Positions 7,534-15,634 are shown, counted from the stretch's first letter. The stretch is 22,528 nucleotides of DNA from Clostridiales bacterium UBA1758 (GCA_002315595.1 DCHG01000025.1:793-23320); one strand, 5' to 3'. Notes: a model not told the origin generated them from the letters alone. Numbers and translations are program-made.

Positions 7534-8945
7534 TGCTCAAGCGCAATAAAAAGGCGATCATCATTGTTGCAATCATTGTTGCGGTGCTTGCGATCACGTA
7601 TTTGGTCGCAAATAAAACGCTTGGCGATGACGACGACAGAACCGTCGGAATGGTCGTGAAAAACGACTCTGCAAAGGTCGTTGAGGTCGAAGTACAAAAA
7701 TCTTCCGGCGAAAACCTCGTCATCACAAAGCAGAAACTGGATGACGGCTCTTTGTACTATTCCGTCAAGGGCGGAAAGGAGCAGGATTTCTACGATCAGG
7801 ATTCGCTTTCCGGCGTCCTTTTCCGTGCTGCTACGATGTACTATACCTATCTCGTCGAAGAGGGCGAGAATATGGATGTGGAAGGCTATGGCCTGAATGA
7901 TCCGATCGCACGCACAAAAGTCACATTGGATGACGGTTCGACATACACCTATGTGATCGGACTCGAAAATGAAGCCTACAACGGATATTACCTCATGCTG
8001 GAAGGCGGAGATACGGTTTATTTCTGCTCGTCCACCTATGTTTCAACGATCCTTGCAAGGGACGATAAACTTATGGGTAAGATCTGCATCCCCGAATATG
8101 AGGATCCCGCCACAGATTGGAAAAAACTCACCTATCGCCCGTTTGGCAGTGAACAAACATTCACGATGACTCGTATGAGCGACGCCGCCTTTGCAAAGGT
8201 TGACAACTATTCCACCCTGCATAAGTTGACTTCGCCGATTGAAGCCAATGTCGATGAAAGCAAACTTTCCACAGGTATCTTCTATTCTTCGCTTTCGTTG
8301 ACGGCCGATTCCATCATCGAAGATGTATCCGATGAAGAAATGGTTGCTTACGGACTCACCGATCCGGGTTATTTTGAAGTTGTTGACTTTGACGGCAACG
8401 ATTATAAGTTCCTCATCGGTGCATCCGACGGTGAATATACCTATATCGCCCGCGATTCCGACGATATTGTGGTGATGAAAGTCCTCACCGAGGACCTTGA
8501 AGTCTTTAATGTCAACTATAAAGATATCGTTTCTCCGCTTGTGTGGGTTCATGACATCAATGACCTTGACAGTGTTGAGTATAATATTGACGGCAAAGAA
8601 TACTTCCTCGATATTACTCAAATCAACAAAGAGGAGTTCACGATCTCCGCAACCCTCAACGGTGAGGATATTACGGAATCGAATGCGAAGCGTCTATACA
8701 CCCGTACCATTGCGCTGGCTTCTGCCGGTCGTATTGAGGATCATGAGTGGGGTGAAGTGAAGTACACCATCAAGATCAATTTCGAAAACGGCAATTCAAG
8801 ATTGATGGAACTCGCTCCGATCAATGATCGTCAGTATGTCATCATTCTCGATGGTGAAGCGGTCAACTATACGACCTATTACAGTATCGAGTATATTCTT
8901 GAAGCCTTCGACATCATTGCTCAGGGTGGAGACATTCCGTTCTAA
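7533..8945 (+). CDS. DUF4340-type membrane-anchored protein
   Basis: The 470-residue product has an N-terminal signal anchor (helix about 8-26 after KRNKK) and a long extracytoplasmic, acidic, Tyr-rich domain. Two similar segments are visible: 'YGLNDPIARTKVTLDDGSTYTYVIG' around residues 119-143 and 'YGLTDPGYFEVVDFDGNDYKFLIG' around 273-296. This is the repeated unit typical of DUF4340 proteins. DUF4340 genes commonly follow GldF/GldG-type ABC genes, which supports the operon. The start overlaps the GldG-like stop by one base, with AGGAG 9 bases before it. No enzyme motif is seen. Function is unknown; the context suggests a surface partner of the ABC system. Confidence 0.82.
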   Translation: MLKRNKKAIIIVAIIVAVLAITYLVANKTLGDDDDRTVGMVVKNDSAKVVEVEVQKSSGENLVITKQKLDDGSLYYSVKGGKEQDFYDQDSLSGVLFRAATMYYTYLVEEGENMDVEGYGLNDPIARTKVTLDDGSTYTYVIGLENEAYNGYYLMLEGGDTVYFCSSTYVSTILARDDKLMGKICIPEYEDPATDWKKLTYRPFGSEQTFTMTRMSDAAFAKVDNYSTLHKLTSPIEANVDESKLSTGIFYSSLSLTADSIIEDVSDEEMVAYGLTDPGYFEVVDFDGNDYKFLIGASDGEYTYIARDSDDIVVMKVLTEDLEVFNVNYKDIVSPLVWVHDINDLDSVEYNIDGKEYFLDITQINKEEFTISATLNGEDITESNAKRLYTRTIALASAGRIEDHEWGEVKYTIKINFENGNSRLMELAPINDRQYVIILDGEAVNYTTYYSIEYILEAFDIIAQGGDIPF

Positions 8946-8975
8946 TCCTCGGCAGTTCTTGTGATGAACAGCGGT

Positions 8976-9004
8976 CGGCCGACCTTTATCGGTCGGCCGC
9001 TTTC
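8976..9004 (+). terminator. Probable terminator of the Gld-type ABC operon
   Basis: A 9-pair GC-only-rich stem, CGGCCGACC (8976-8984) with GGTCGGCCG (8991-8999), has loop TTTATC and is followed by CTTTCT. The U-run is short, so termination may be partial. Confidence 0.55.
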
Positions 9005-9070
9005 TATGGCAAAACGGTCGATCCGATCTTTATGTAACGCGACCTCCGGCACTTCGATGTTAAAAATCAC

Positions 9071-9079
9071 AAAGGCGGT
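9071..9079 (+). promoter_or_regulatory. Ribosome binding site fixing the trmL start
   Basis: AAAGGCGGT lies 7 bases before the ATG at 9087. The frame is open back to 8961, inside the preceding terminator region, but the extra residues do not match the family and the product from 9087 has the usual length. Confidence 0.6.
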
Positions 9080-9086
9080 CATTACT

Positions 9087-9581
9087 ATGCTAAACATTGT
9101 TTTGGTCGAGCCGGAAATTCCGGCGAACACCGGCAATATTTCCCGCACTTGCGCGTGTACGGATTGTTCGCTTCATTTGGTGGAGCCGCTTGGCTTTTCC
9201 ATTGACGACAAGAGCCTGAAACGCGCGGGCCTCGATTATTGGCATCTTTTGGATGTCCACACCTATGCGAATTTCGAAGAATTCCGTCTGAGCAACTCTG
9301 GCAGATACTGGTATTGTTCGACGAAGGCTCCCAAGCGTCACTCCGATGTGCGGTTTGAAGACGGAGATTATTTGATCTTCGGTAAGGAAACCAAGGGATT
9401 GCCGGAAGATCTTCTGTATGCCCATCCCGACGAGTGTATTCGTATCCCGATGAGGAGTGAAGCGAGAAGCCTGAATCTTTCGAATTCCGTCGCCATCGTT
9501 GTGTATGAGGCATTGCGCCAACTCGATTATCCCGGTCTGCTGGAATTCGGGAAAATGGGAGATCACACGGCGAAAGAGTAA
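9087..9581 (+). CDS. trmL: tRNA (cytidine/uridine-34-2'-O)-methyltransferase, TrmL-like (SPOUT)
   Basis: The 164-residue SPOUT-fold protein matches the TrmL/CspR family, which methylates the 2'-O of the wobble base in tRNA-Leu species using S-adenosylmethionine. Visible signatures: N-terminal 'IVLVEPEIPANTGNISRTC' (residues 4-22), 'LVEPLGFSIDDKSLKRAGLDYW' (31-52), and the knot motifs 'YLIFGKETKGLPEDLL' (95-110) and 'IPMRSEARSLNLSNSVAIVVYEALRQ' (120-145), where the cofactor sits. The length agrees with the family (about 155-165). It is a single gene between two operons, with no clear promoter of its own in the 86 bases after the ABC terminator and no convincing terminator after it. The exact tRNA substrate is inferred from the family. 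Confidence 0.92.
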   Translation: MLNIVLVEPEIPANTGNISRTCACTDCSLHLVEPLGFSIDDKSLKRAGLDYWHLLDVHTYANFEEFRLSNSGRYWYCSTKAPKRHSDVRFEDGDYLIFGKETKGLPEDLLYAHPDECIRIPMRSEARSLNLSNSVAIVVYEALRQLDYPGLLEFGKMGDHTAKE

Positions 9582-9674
9582 ACTTTTTAGCGTGAAATTC
9601 TGGTAATTCCGAGTTTTTTATACAGAATCACGATTTTTTTGCAGAAAAAAATATGAAGTTGGTCCATTTTTATA

Positions 9675-9703
9675 TTGCGTTGTTCGAAACGATGTAATAT
9701 AAT
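9675..9703 (+). promoter_or_regulatory. Promoter of the pgk-tpiA-gpmI operon
   Basis: A -35 box TTGCGT (9675-9680) and a perfect TATAAT (9698-9703) are separated by 17 bases. The upstream DNA (9610-9660) is rich in A- and T-tracts that could act as an UP element. The transcript would start near 9710, about 43 bases before the pgk ATG. Confidence 0.75.
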
Positions 9704-9752
9704 GTGTAAAGTACCGTAAAAGTTCAAAAAACTTCCGAATGAGGTGTAAATT

Positions 9753-10952
9753 ATGCAGTACAACAAGAAATCCGTAGAAGACATCGAAGTCAGCGGCAAA
9801 CGCGTTCTCGTCCGTTGCGACTTTAACGTTCCGACGAAAGCCGGCGTTATCACCAGCGATAAGCGTATTGTTGCCGCACTCCCGACCATCAAGTATCTGG
9901 TCGACCACAATGCCCGCGTCATTCTCTGCTCCCATATGGGCAAGCCGAAGAACGGCCCGGAAGAAGCCTTCTCGTTGAAGATCGTTGCCACTCGCCTTTC
10001 CGAACTTCTCGGCAAGGAAGTCAAAATGGCTGCCGATGTTGTCGGTGAAAGTGCACAGGCTCTTGCCGCTTCCCTCAAAGACGGCGAAGTCATGCTTCTT
10101 GAAAACACCCGCTTTGAAAAGGGCGAAACCAAGAACGATGTTGAATTGAGCAAAAAGTTTGCGGCTCTTGCCGAAATCTTCGTCAACGATGCTTTCGGTA
10201 CCGCACATCGCGCTCACTCCTCCACCGCCGGTGTTGCCGATTATCTCCCGGCTGTCTGTGGCTACCTGGTTCAGAAAGAAGTTTCCATCATGGGCAAGGC
10301 TCTTGCCGATCCGGAACGCCCCTTCGTCGCCATCCTCGGCGGTGCGAAAGTTTCCGACAAACTCAATGTTATTAACAACCTTCTCGAAAAGGTCGACACC
10401 CTCGTCATCGGCGGAGGTATGGCTTATACCTTCCTTGCCGCAAAGGGTTACGGCATCGGCACCAGCCTCTTTGATGCCGAAAAGGTTGATTACTGCAAAG
10501 AAATGATGGCCAAGGCTGAGTCCAAGGGCGTCAAACTGCTTCTCCCGATCGACACCGTTACCACCGATCATTTCCCGGATCCGATCGACGGCCCGATCGA
10601 TGTTGTTGCCGTGAAGTCCGACGCTATCCCGGCGGACAGAATGGGCATGGACATCGGTGAAGAAACCCGTAAACTCTACTATGATGCCGTCAAGGCTGCC
10701 AAGACCGTTGTTTGGAACGGACCGATGGGCGTCTTCGAAAATCCGACGCTTGCCAAGGGTACCATCGCTGTCGCCCGGGCTCTTGCCGATTCTTCCGCCA
10801 TCACCATCGTCGGCGGCGGCGATTCCGCGGCTGCTTGTGAACAACTTGGCTTTGCCGATAAGATCACTCATATTTCCACCGGCGGTGGCGCATCCCTCGA
10901 ATTCCTCGAAGGTCTCGAACTGCCCGGCATTGCCTGCCTCCAGGACAAATAA
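9753..10952 (+). CDS. pgk: Phosphoglycerate kinase
   Basis: This cytoplasmic glycolytic enzyme transfers phosphate from 1,3-bisphosphoglycerate to ADP. The 399-residue product is of standard length and shows the family signature near the start (RVLVRCDFNVP, residues 17-27), 'SHMGKPK' (60-66), 'LLENTRF', 'NDAFGTAHRAHSS', the hinge and nucleotide-site segment 'FVAILGGAKVSDKL', 'VWNGPMGVFE', and the C-terminal 'STGGGASLEFLEG'. The start follows GAGGTG with a 6-base gap. It is the first gene of a three-gene lower-glycolysis operon; gapA is not in the window and must lie elsewhere. Codon use is strongly biased (GCC/GTT/AAG), as expected for a highly expressed gene. Confidence 0.98.
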   Translation: MQYNKKSVEDIEVSGKRVLVRCDFNVPTKAGVITSDKRIVAALPTIKYLVDHNARVILCSHMGKPKNGPEEAFSLKIVATRLSELLGKEVKMAADVVGESAQALAASLKDGEVMLLENTRFEKGETKNDVELSKKFAALAEIFVNDAFGTAHRAHSSTAGVADYLPAVCGYLVQKEVSIMGKALADPERPFVAILGGAKVSDKLNVINNLLEKVDTLVIGGGMAYTFLAAKGYGIGTSLFDAEKVDYCKEMMAKAESKGVKLLLPIDTVTTDHFPDPIDGPIDVVAVKSDAIPADRMGMDIGEETRKLYYDAVKAAKTVVWNGPMGVFENPTLAKGTIAVARALADSSAITIVGGGDSAAACEQLGFADKITHISTGGGASLEFLEGLELPGIACLQDK

Positions 10953-10971
10953 TCAAAGAATGTAAAAATAT

Positions 10972-11001
10972 CCCGAACGGGGGAATTTTCCCTCGTTCGG
11001 G
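10972..11001 (+). other. Stable intercistronic hairpin between pgk and tpiA
   Basis: CCCGAACG (10972-10979) pairs with CGTTCGGG (10994-11001), and the stem continues inward through GGGGAA/TTCCCT-type pairs with one wobble, for about 12-14 pairs. It is followed by TGCATTATG, not by a U-run, so it is not a standard terminator. It is more likely an mRNA processing or stability element that sets the relative levels of pgk and tpiA. Confidence 0.6.
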
Positions 11002-11026
11002 TGCATTATGAAGGAGTAAATTCGAA

Positions 11027-11797
11027 ATGAACAGAAGATACCGCAAGACCATTATTGCCGGTAACTGGAAAATGAACAAGACCCCGGCTGAAGCGAAAAC
11101 CCTTATTGCTGACATCAAGACCGCTGTTGGTAAGCAGAAATGGTGCGATGTCGTCCTCTGCGTTCCGTTTGTCGACATTGCCAATGCAGTAAAGGCAGCA
11201 AAGGATAGCCGTATTGCAATCGGTGCCGAAAATATGCACTTCGAAAAGTCCGGTGCGTTCACCGGTGAAATCTCCGCCGATATGCTCAAAGAACTCGGCG
11301 TCAAGTACGTCATCATCGGTCATAGCGAACGCCGTCAGTATTTCGCTGAAACCGACAACACCGTCAACCTCAAAATCAAGGCTGCTCTTGAAGCCGGTCT
11401 CCGTCCGATCGTCTGTGTCGGTGAAACCCTTGAACAGCGTGAAGCCGGCATCACCGAAGAACATATCGCCATGCAGATTAAACTTGCGCTTGCCGGCATT
11501 ACCGCCGAACAACTTCGCAAGATTGTCATCGCATATGAGCCGATTTGGGCAATCGGTACCGGCAAGACCGCTACCTCCGAGCAGGCTCAGGAAGTTTGCG
11601 CTCACATCCGCACCGTTATCCGCAACCTCTACGGTGCTCGCCTTGCGCGCGCCATCACCGTTCAGTACGGTGGCTCCATGAACGCCAAGAACGCGGCTGA
11701 ACTGCTTGCTCAGCCCGATGTTGACGGCGGTCTTATCGGCGGCGCTTCTTTGAAGGCCGGAGACTTCGCTTTGATCGTTGAAGCGGCAAATCAGTAA
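11027..11797 (+). CDS. tpiA: Triosephosphate isomerase
   Basis: This TIM-barrel enzyme interconverts dihydroxyacetone phosphate and glyceraldehyde 3-phosphate. The 256-residue product is of usual length. Catalytic residues are present: Asn13 and Lys15 in AGNWKMN, His99 in IIGHSERR, and Glu171 in AYEPIWAIGTG, with the flexible phosphate loop just after it. The phosphate-binding 'QYGGSM' and 'GGLIGGASL' segments close the barrel. The start at 11027 follows AAGGAG with a 10-base gap. It lies 74 bases after pgk across a strong hairpin and ends one base before the gpmI ATG, so gpmI is probably translationally coupled to it. Confidence 0.98.
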   Translation: MNRRYRKTIIAGNWKMNKTPAEAKTLIADIKTAVGKQKWCDVVLCVPFVDIANAVKAAKDSRIAIGAENMHFEKSGAFTGEISADMLKELGVKYVIIGHSERRQYFAETDNTVNLKIKAALEAGLRPIVCVGETLEQREAGITEEHIAMQIKLALAGITAEQLRKIVIAYEPIWAIGTGKTATSEQAQEVCAHIRTVIRNLYGARLARAITVQYGGSMNAKNAAELLAQPDVDGGLIGGASLKAGDFALIVEAANQ

Positions 11798-11798
11798 T

Positions 11799-13313
11799 AT
11801 GAAAAATCCTGTAACGCTTATTATCATGGATGGTTTCGGCGTTACCGGCCGTACCGAAGGCAACGCCATCGCAAAAGCCGCCACACCGAACCTCGATAAA
11901 ATTTTCGCGCAATATCCGCACACCACGCTTTCTGCCTGCGGTCTGGATGTCGGACTTCCCGACGGTCAGATGGGCAATAGCGAAGTCGGACACACCAATA
12001 TCGGTGCAGGTCGTATCGTGTATCAGGATCTGCCGATGATCACCAAGGCCATTTCGGACGGTGACTTTTTCACCAATCCGGAACTGGTTGCGGCGGTCGA
12101 TAACTGCCTGAAAAACGGATCCGCCCTGCATCTGTACGGCTTGATGTCGAACGGTGGCGTTCATAGCCATAACACGCATTTGTGGGCACTTTTGAAACTC
12201 GCCGCCGACAAGGGACTGAAAGACGTTTATGTTCATTGTTTCCTCGATGGTCGTGATGTTTCGCCTACAAGCGGCGCCGCTTTTGTCGAAGAACTCGTTG
12301 CTAAATGCGCTGAAATCGGCGTCGGCAAGGTCGCCAGTGTCATGGGAAGATATTACGCCATGGATCGTGATAAGAGATGGGATCGGGTTGAACGCGCCTA
12401 TCGGGCGCTTGTTTGTGGCGACGCCCCAGTGTATGCCGATCCTGTTGCGGCAATCAAAAAGTCCTATGACGAAGGCAAGACGGATGAATTTGTCGAGCCG
12501 TTTATTTGCATGAACGAAGGTCGCATTTCCTCAAACGATTCCGTGATCTTCTTCAACTATCGCCCCGATAGAGCGCGTGAAATCACCCGCATCTTTGTCG
12601 ATCCCGAATTTGACGGATTTGAGCGTCCGAACGGTATGTTCCCGCTTTACTATGTATGCTTTACGCAGTATGACGCGACCATGCCGAATGTTCACCTTGC
12701 TTTCCCGCCGAAGACGCTGAAAAACACCTTCGGTGAGTATATTTCCGACCTCGGTCTGACGCAACTTCGTATCGCCGAAACCGAGAAGTACGCGCATGTC
12801 ACATTCTTCTTTAACGGTGGTGTCGAAAAGGAGTATCCAGGCGAGGATCGCGTCCTCATCAAGAGCCCGGCGGTCGCAACTTATGACCTCCAGCCGCAGA
12901 TGAGTGCCCCGGAAGTGACCGAAGCTGTCATCGAAAGAATTCGTTCCGGCAATTACGATGTCATCATCCTCAACTTTGCAAACTGCGATATGGTCGGACA
13001 TACCGGCGTGTTTGACGCCGCCGTTCAGGCAGTAGAAACCGTCGACGCCTGCGTCGGTCGTGTTGTTGAGGCAACCCGCGAAATGGGCGGTATCTCCGTC
13101 ATCACCGCTGACCACGGCAACGCCGACAAGATGGTCGACGAGGAAGGCAATGTTTTCACCGCACATACGTTGAACAAAGTTCCTTTCGTCATCGTCGGAT
13201 CTTCCATCGAACTCAAAGAAGGCAGACTTTGCGACATTGCACCGACCATGCTCGAACTGCTTGGACTTGCCAAGCCGGCGGAAATGGACGGCAATAGCCT
13301 CATTCGCTCCTGA
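11799..13313 (+). CDS. gpmI: 2,3-bisphosphoglycerate-independent phosphoglycerate mutase
   Basis: This manganese-dependent enzyme converts 3-phosphoglycerate to 2-phosphoglycerate. The 504-residue product (usual 505-515) has an alkaline-phosphatase-type domain: LIIMDGFG (Asp11, metal), the phosphoserine motif GQMGNSEVGH (Ser61), and C-terminal 'TADHGNADKM' and 'AHT' metal ligands. It also has the inserted phosphotransferase domain with HSH-like 'GVHSHNTHL', 'FLDGRDVSPTSG', 'GRYYAMDRDKRWDR' and 'NYRPDRAREITR'. ATG 11799 is chosen, one base after the tpiA stop. A TTG in the same frame at 11778 lies within tpiA and adds seven non-family residues. No separate strong ribosome site is visible, which fits coupling to tpiA. 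It is the last gene of the operon, before a strong terminator. Confidence 0.97.
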   Translation: MKNPVTLIIMDGFGVTGRTEGNAIAKAATPNLDKIFAQYPHTTLSACGLDVGLPDGQMGNSEVGHTNIGAGRIVYQDLPMITKAISDGDFFTNPELVAAVDNCLKNGSALHLYGLMSNGGVHSHNTHLWALLKLAADKGLKDVYVHCFLDGRDVSPTSGAAFVEELVAKCAEIGVGKVASVMGRYYAMDRDKRWDRVERAYRALVCGDAPVYADPVAAIKKSYDEGKTDEFVEPFICMNEGRISSNDSVIFFNYRPDRAREITRIFVDPEFDGFERPNGMFPLYYVCFTQYDATMPNVHLAFPPKTLKNTFGEYISDLGLTQLRIAETEKYAHVTFFFNGGVEKEYPGEDRVLIKSPAVATYDLQPQMSAPEVTEAVIERIRSGNYDVIILNFANCDMVGHTGVFDAAVQAVETVDACVGRVVEATREMGGISVITADHGNADKMVDEEGNVFTAHTLNKVPFVIVGSSIELKEGRLCDIAPTMLELLGLAKPAEMDGNSLIRS

Positions 13314-13329
13314 TTATTTGATTTGAAAA

Positions 13330-13358
13330 CCCCGGTATCGACGATACCGGGGTTTTTT
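13330..13358 (+). terminator. Intrinsic terminator of the glycolytic operon
   Basis: CCCCGGTATCG (13330-13340) pairs perfectly with CGATACCGGGG (13342-13352) and is followed directly by TTTTTT. The sequence before the stem is AAAA. Confidence 0.95.
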
Positions 13359-13397
13359 GTCACCCTTTATGACTGCAAAGCATAGAATGGGCGGAAC

Positions 13398-13403
13398 GGA
13401 GGG
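13398..13403 (+). promoter_or_regulatory. Ribosome binding site of the ZIP transporter gene
   Basis: GGAGGG lies 5 bases before the ATG at 13409 and only 2 bases before the ATG at 13406. Spacing favours 13409 as the start. Confidence 0.6.
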
Positions 13404-13408
13404 ATATG

Positions 13409-14176
13409 ATGTCATTTTCAGGGGCGAACCCGGTGATTCAAGCACTGATCGCAACCGTGTTCACATGGACGATCACTGCGCTTGGCGCGGGAATTGTGTT
13501 CCTTTTTCGGAATACGAAACGCGATGTAATGGACGCGATGCTGAGTATTGCGGCGGGCGTGATGAGTGCGGCGGCGTTTTGGTCGCTTCTTGGTCCGGCG
13601 GCGGAAATGGCGCAAACGCTCGGACAAAATAGTTGGTGCGTCGTGACACTCGGATTTCTGACGGGCGGCGGATTACTGTTATTGGGGGATCTGATCTTCC
13701 CGGAAGATTCCGTGTTTTTGCGACGCGGATATTTGCTGATGGGATCGGTGACGCTTCACAACATCCCCGAAGGAATGGCGGTCGGCGTGGCATTCGGCTC
13801 GGTTGGTTTGGTGGCGGGCGCGACAAGAACGGCAGCGGTGCTTTTGATGATCGGCATCGCGATGCAGAATTTTCCCGAAGGTGCCGCGGTCAGTTTGCCG
13901 CTTCGGAGGGAAGGCTTGTCACGCGGAAAATCATTCTTTTACGGGCAACTCAGCGGTTTGGTCGAACCGATCGGCGGTGTGATCGGTGCCGGTTTGGTGC
14001 TTTGCACAAGGACGATCTTGCCTTTTTTACTTTCCTTTGCGGCAGGTGCGATGATCTATGTTGTCGTCGAGGAACTCGTGCCGGAAAGTCAGAAAAACCC
14101 GAATCGTCCGATGATGGCAATCCTTGTGATCGCGGGCTTTTCATTGATGACTGCGCTGGATATTGCATTGGGATAA
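13409..14176 (+). CDS. ZIP family divalent metal transporter (GufA/ZupT-like)
   Basis: This 255-residue inner-membrane protein belongs to the ZIP family, which moves zinc, iron or other divalent metals towards the cytoplasm. About eight hydrophobic helices can be drawn. The two metal-site helices carry the diagnostic 'TLHNIPEGMAVG' (about 115-126) and 'MQNFPEGAAVS' (about 152-162), followed by 'EPIGGVIGA' (about 186-194) and 'VVVEELVPES' (about 218-227). There is no His-rich cytoplasmic loop. An in-frame ATG one codon earlier (13406) is the alternative start. A possible promoter (TTGTCA 13357, TAGAAT 13383) has a 20-base spacer and is weak. The codon pattern (more GCG and GGA) differs from the preceding glycolytic genes, consistent with lower expression. 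Substrate metal is not determined. Confidence 0.92.
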   Translation: MSFSGANPVIQALIATVFTWTITALGAGIVFLFRNTKRDVMDAMLSIAAGVMSAAAFWSLLGPAAEMAQTLGQNSWCVVTLGFLTGGGLLLLGDLIFPEDSVFLRRGYLLMGSVTLHNIPEGMAVGVAFGSVGLVAGATRTAAVLLMIGIAMQNFPEGAAVSLPLRREGLSRGKSFFYGQLSGLVEPIGGVIGAGLVLCTRTILPFLLSFAAGAMIYVVVEELVPESQKNPNRPMMAILVIAGFSLMTALDIALG

Positions 14177-14178
14177 AG

Positions 14179-14208
14179 AAAAGGCTCTGTCAAGTGACAG
14201 AGCCTTTT
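14179..14208. terminator. Two-way terminator between the ZIP gene and gdhA
   Basis: AAAAGGCTCTGTCA, a 2-base centre and TGACAGAGCCTTTT form a near-perfect inverted repeat (stem GGCTCTGTC with GACAGAGCC, loop AAGT). It has T-runs on both strands and lies between converging genes, so it should stop transcription from both sides. Confidence 0.88.
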
Positions 14209-14222
14209 GAGTGTGCATTGGA

Positions 14223-15572
14223 TTAGTACGCGATGCCCTGAGCAACCATGGCATCCGCGATTTTGAGGAAGCCCGCGATGTTTGCACCGGCGACGAGATT
14301 TCCGGCGTGACCGTATTCGGCGGCGGCGGAAGAAGCGGCGGTGAAGATATCACTCATAATGCCTTTGAGTTTGGCGTCGACTTCATCGAACGACCAGGAG
14401 TAGCGCATGGAGTTCTGGCTCATTTCAAGGCCGGAAACGGAAACACCGCCCGCATTTGCGGCCTTTGCCGGAGCAAAGAGAATTCCGCTTGAAAGGAACG
14501 CGGCAACGGCGTCCGGGGTGGAAGGCATATTCGCACCTTCGCCGACAACCTTACAGCCGTTCTTGATCAGAAGTTTTGCGCTATCGCCGGAGATTTCATT
14601 CTGCGTTGCGCAGGGGAGTGCAATGTCGCAGGGAACACTCCAAACGCCGGAACTGCCTTCGGTGAAGACCGCACCAGGAACGCGTTTGGCGTATTCGCTG
14701 ATACGGGCGCGTTCGACTTCCTTAATTTGTTTGAGAACATCGAGTTTGATGCCGTCCTTGTCATAGATAAAGCCGGATGAGTCGGAAGCGGTGACGACCT
14801 TTGCACCGAGTTGAGTGGCCTTCTGAATGGCGTAGGTGGCGACATTGCCGGAGCCGGAAACGACGACCGTCTTGCCTTCAAAGCCGTCGCCCGCAGCACG
14901 GAGCATATTGTCGACGAAGTAGCACAGACCGTAGCCAGTGGCTTCCTTACGGGCAAGAGAGCCACCGTATGGGATGCCTTTGCCGGTAAGAACGCCGGTG
15001 AATTCATTGGTCAAACGCTTGTATTGACCGAACATATAGCCGATCTCGCGTGCGCCGACGCCGATGTCACCCGCGGGTACGTCAGTGTTGGCACCGATGT
15101 GACGATAAAGTTCGGTCATGAAACTCTGGCAGAAACGCATGATCTCCATATCGCTCTTACCCTTCGGGTCGAAATCGGAGCCGCCTTTACCGCCGCCCAT
15201 CGGGAGGGTGGTGAGGGAGTTTTTGAAGCACTGTTCAAAGCCGAGGAATTTGATAACGGAGGCGTTGACGCTCGGGTGCAGGCGAATGCCGCCCTTGTAC
15301 GGACCGATGGCAGAATTGAACTGTACGCGATAGCCGCGGTTGACCTGCACCTTACCGGCGTCATCGACCCAACTGACACGGAACTGAATGAAACGTTCCG
15401 GTTCGACAATACGGTCGAAAACTCCGTTCTTTACATAGTCGGAGCGGCGATCAGCGACGGGCACAAGGCTTTCGAGGACTTCGCCGACGGCCTGAAGAAA
15501 TTCGGGCTCATTCGGGTTCCTGCGAATGACTTCGTCGTACACTTTTGAAAGATATTCGTTGGTGATTTGCAT
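14223..15572 (-). CDS. gdhA: NADP-specific glutamate dehydrogenase
   Basis: This hexameric enzyme interconverts 2-oxoglutarate plus ammonia and glutamate, usually in the assimilating direction. The 449-residue product matches the bacterial family along its length: 'GYRVQFNSAIGPYKGG', 'LPMGGGKGGSDFDPKGKSD' (catalytic Lys129), 'DVPAGDIGVGAREIGYM' (Asp169), and 'GGSLARKEATGYG'. The Rossmann motif is VVVSGSGNVA (236-245), followed by 'VVTASDSSG'. The Ser at the end of the second Rossmann strand and the SGSGNVA loop resemble the NADP-type E. coli enzyme more than the NAD-type clostridial one. AAAAGGAG lies 8 bases before the ATG. It has its own promoter and is divergent from ung. Confidence 0.96.
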   Translation of the reverse strand: MQITNEYLSKVYDEVIRRNPNEPEFLQAVGEVLESLVPVADRRSDYVKNGVFDRIVEPERFIQFRVSWVDDAGKVQVNRGYRVQFNSAIGPYKGGIRLHPSVNASVIKFLGFEQCFKNSLTTLPMGGGKGGSDFDPKGKSDMEIMRFCQSFMTELYRHIGANTDVPAGDIGVGAREIGYMFGQYKRLTNEFTGVLTGKGIPYGGSLARKEATGYGLCYFVDNMLRAAGDGFEGKTVVVSGSGNVATYAIQKATQLGAKVVTASDSSGFIYDKDGIKLDVLKQIKEVERARISEYAKRVPGAVFTEGSSGVWSVPCDIALPCATQNEISGDSAKLLIKNGCKVVGEGANMPSTPDAVAAFLSSGILFAPAKAANAGGVSVSGLEMSQNSMRYSWSFDEVDAKLKGIMSDIFTAASSAAAEYGHAGNLVAGANIAGFLKIADAMVAQGIAY

Positions 15573-15605
15573 GGTGATCGCTCCTTTTGAAATAATTATG
15601 CTAAT

Positions 15606-15634
15606 ATTATACCCGCTTTCGAAGATTTCTGCAA
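15606..15634 (-). promoter_or_regulatory. Promoter of gdhA
   Basis: On the minus strand TTGCAG (15634-15629) is followed after 17 bases by a perfect TATAAT (15611-15606). The transcript would start near 15600, about 28 bases before the gdhA start codon. Confidence 0.75.

Noticed and set aside
8961..9086. Upstream extension of trmL by 42 codons
   Set aside because: The extension starts inside the preceding terminator hairpin and does not match TrmL proteins, which begin near the chosen ATG.
9618..10871. Long open frame (417 codons) on the minus strand over pgk
   Set aside because: It mirrors the strongly codon-biased pgk gene, has no family resemblance and no promoter or ribosome site of its own.
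14811..15548. Plus-strand open frame of 245 codons over gdhA
   Set aside because: It is the shadow of gdhA, which matches its family over the full length on the minus strand.
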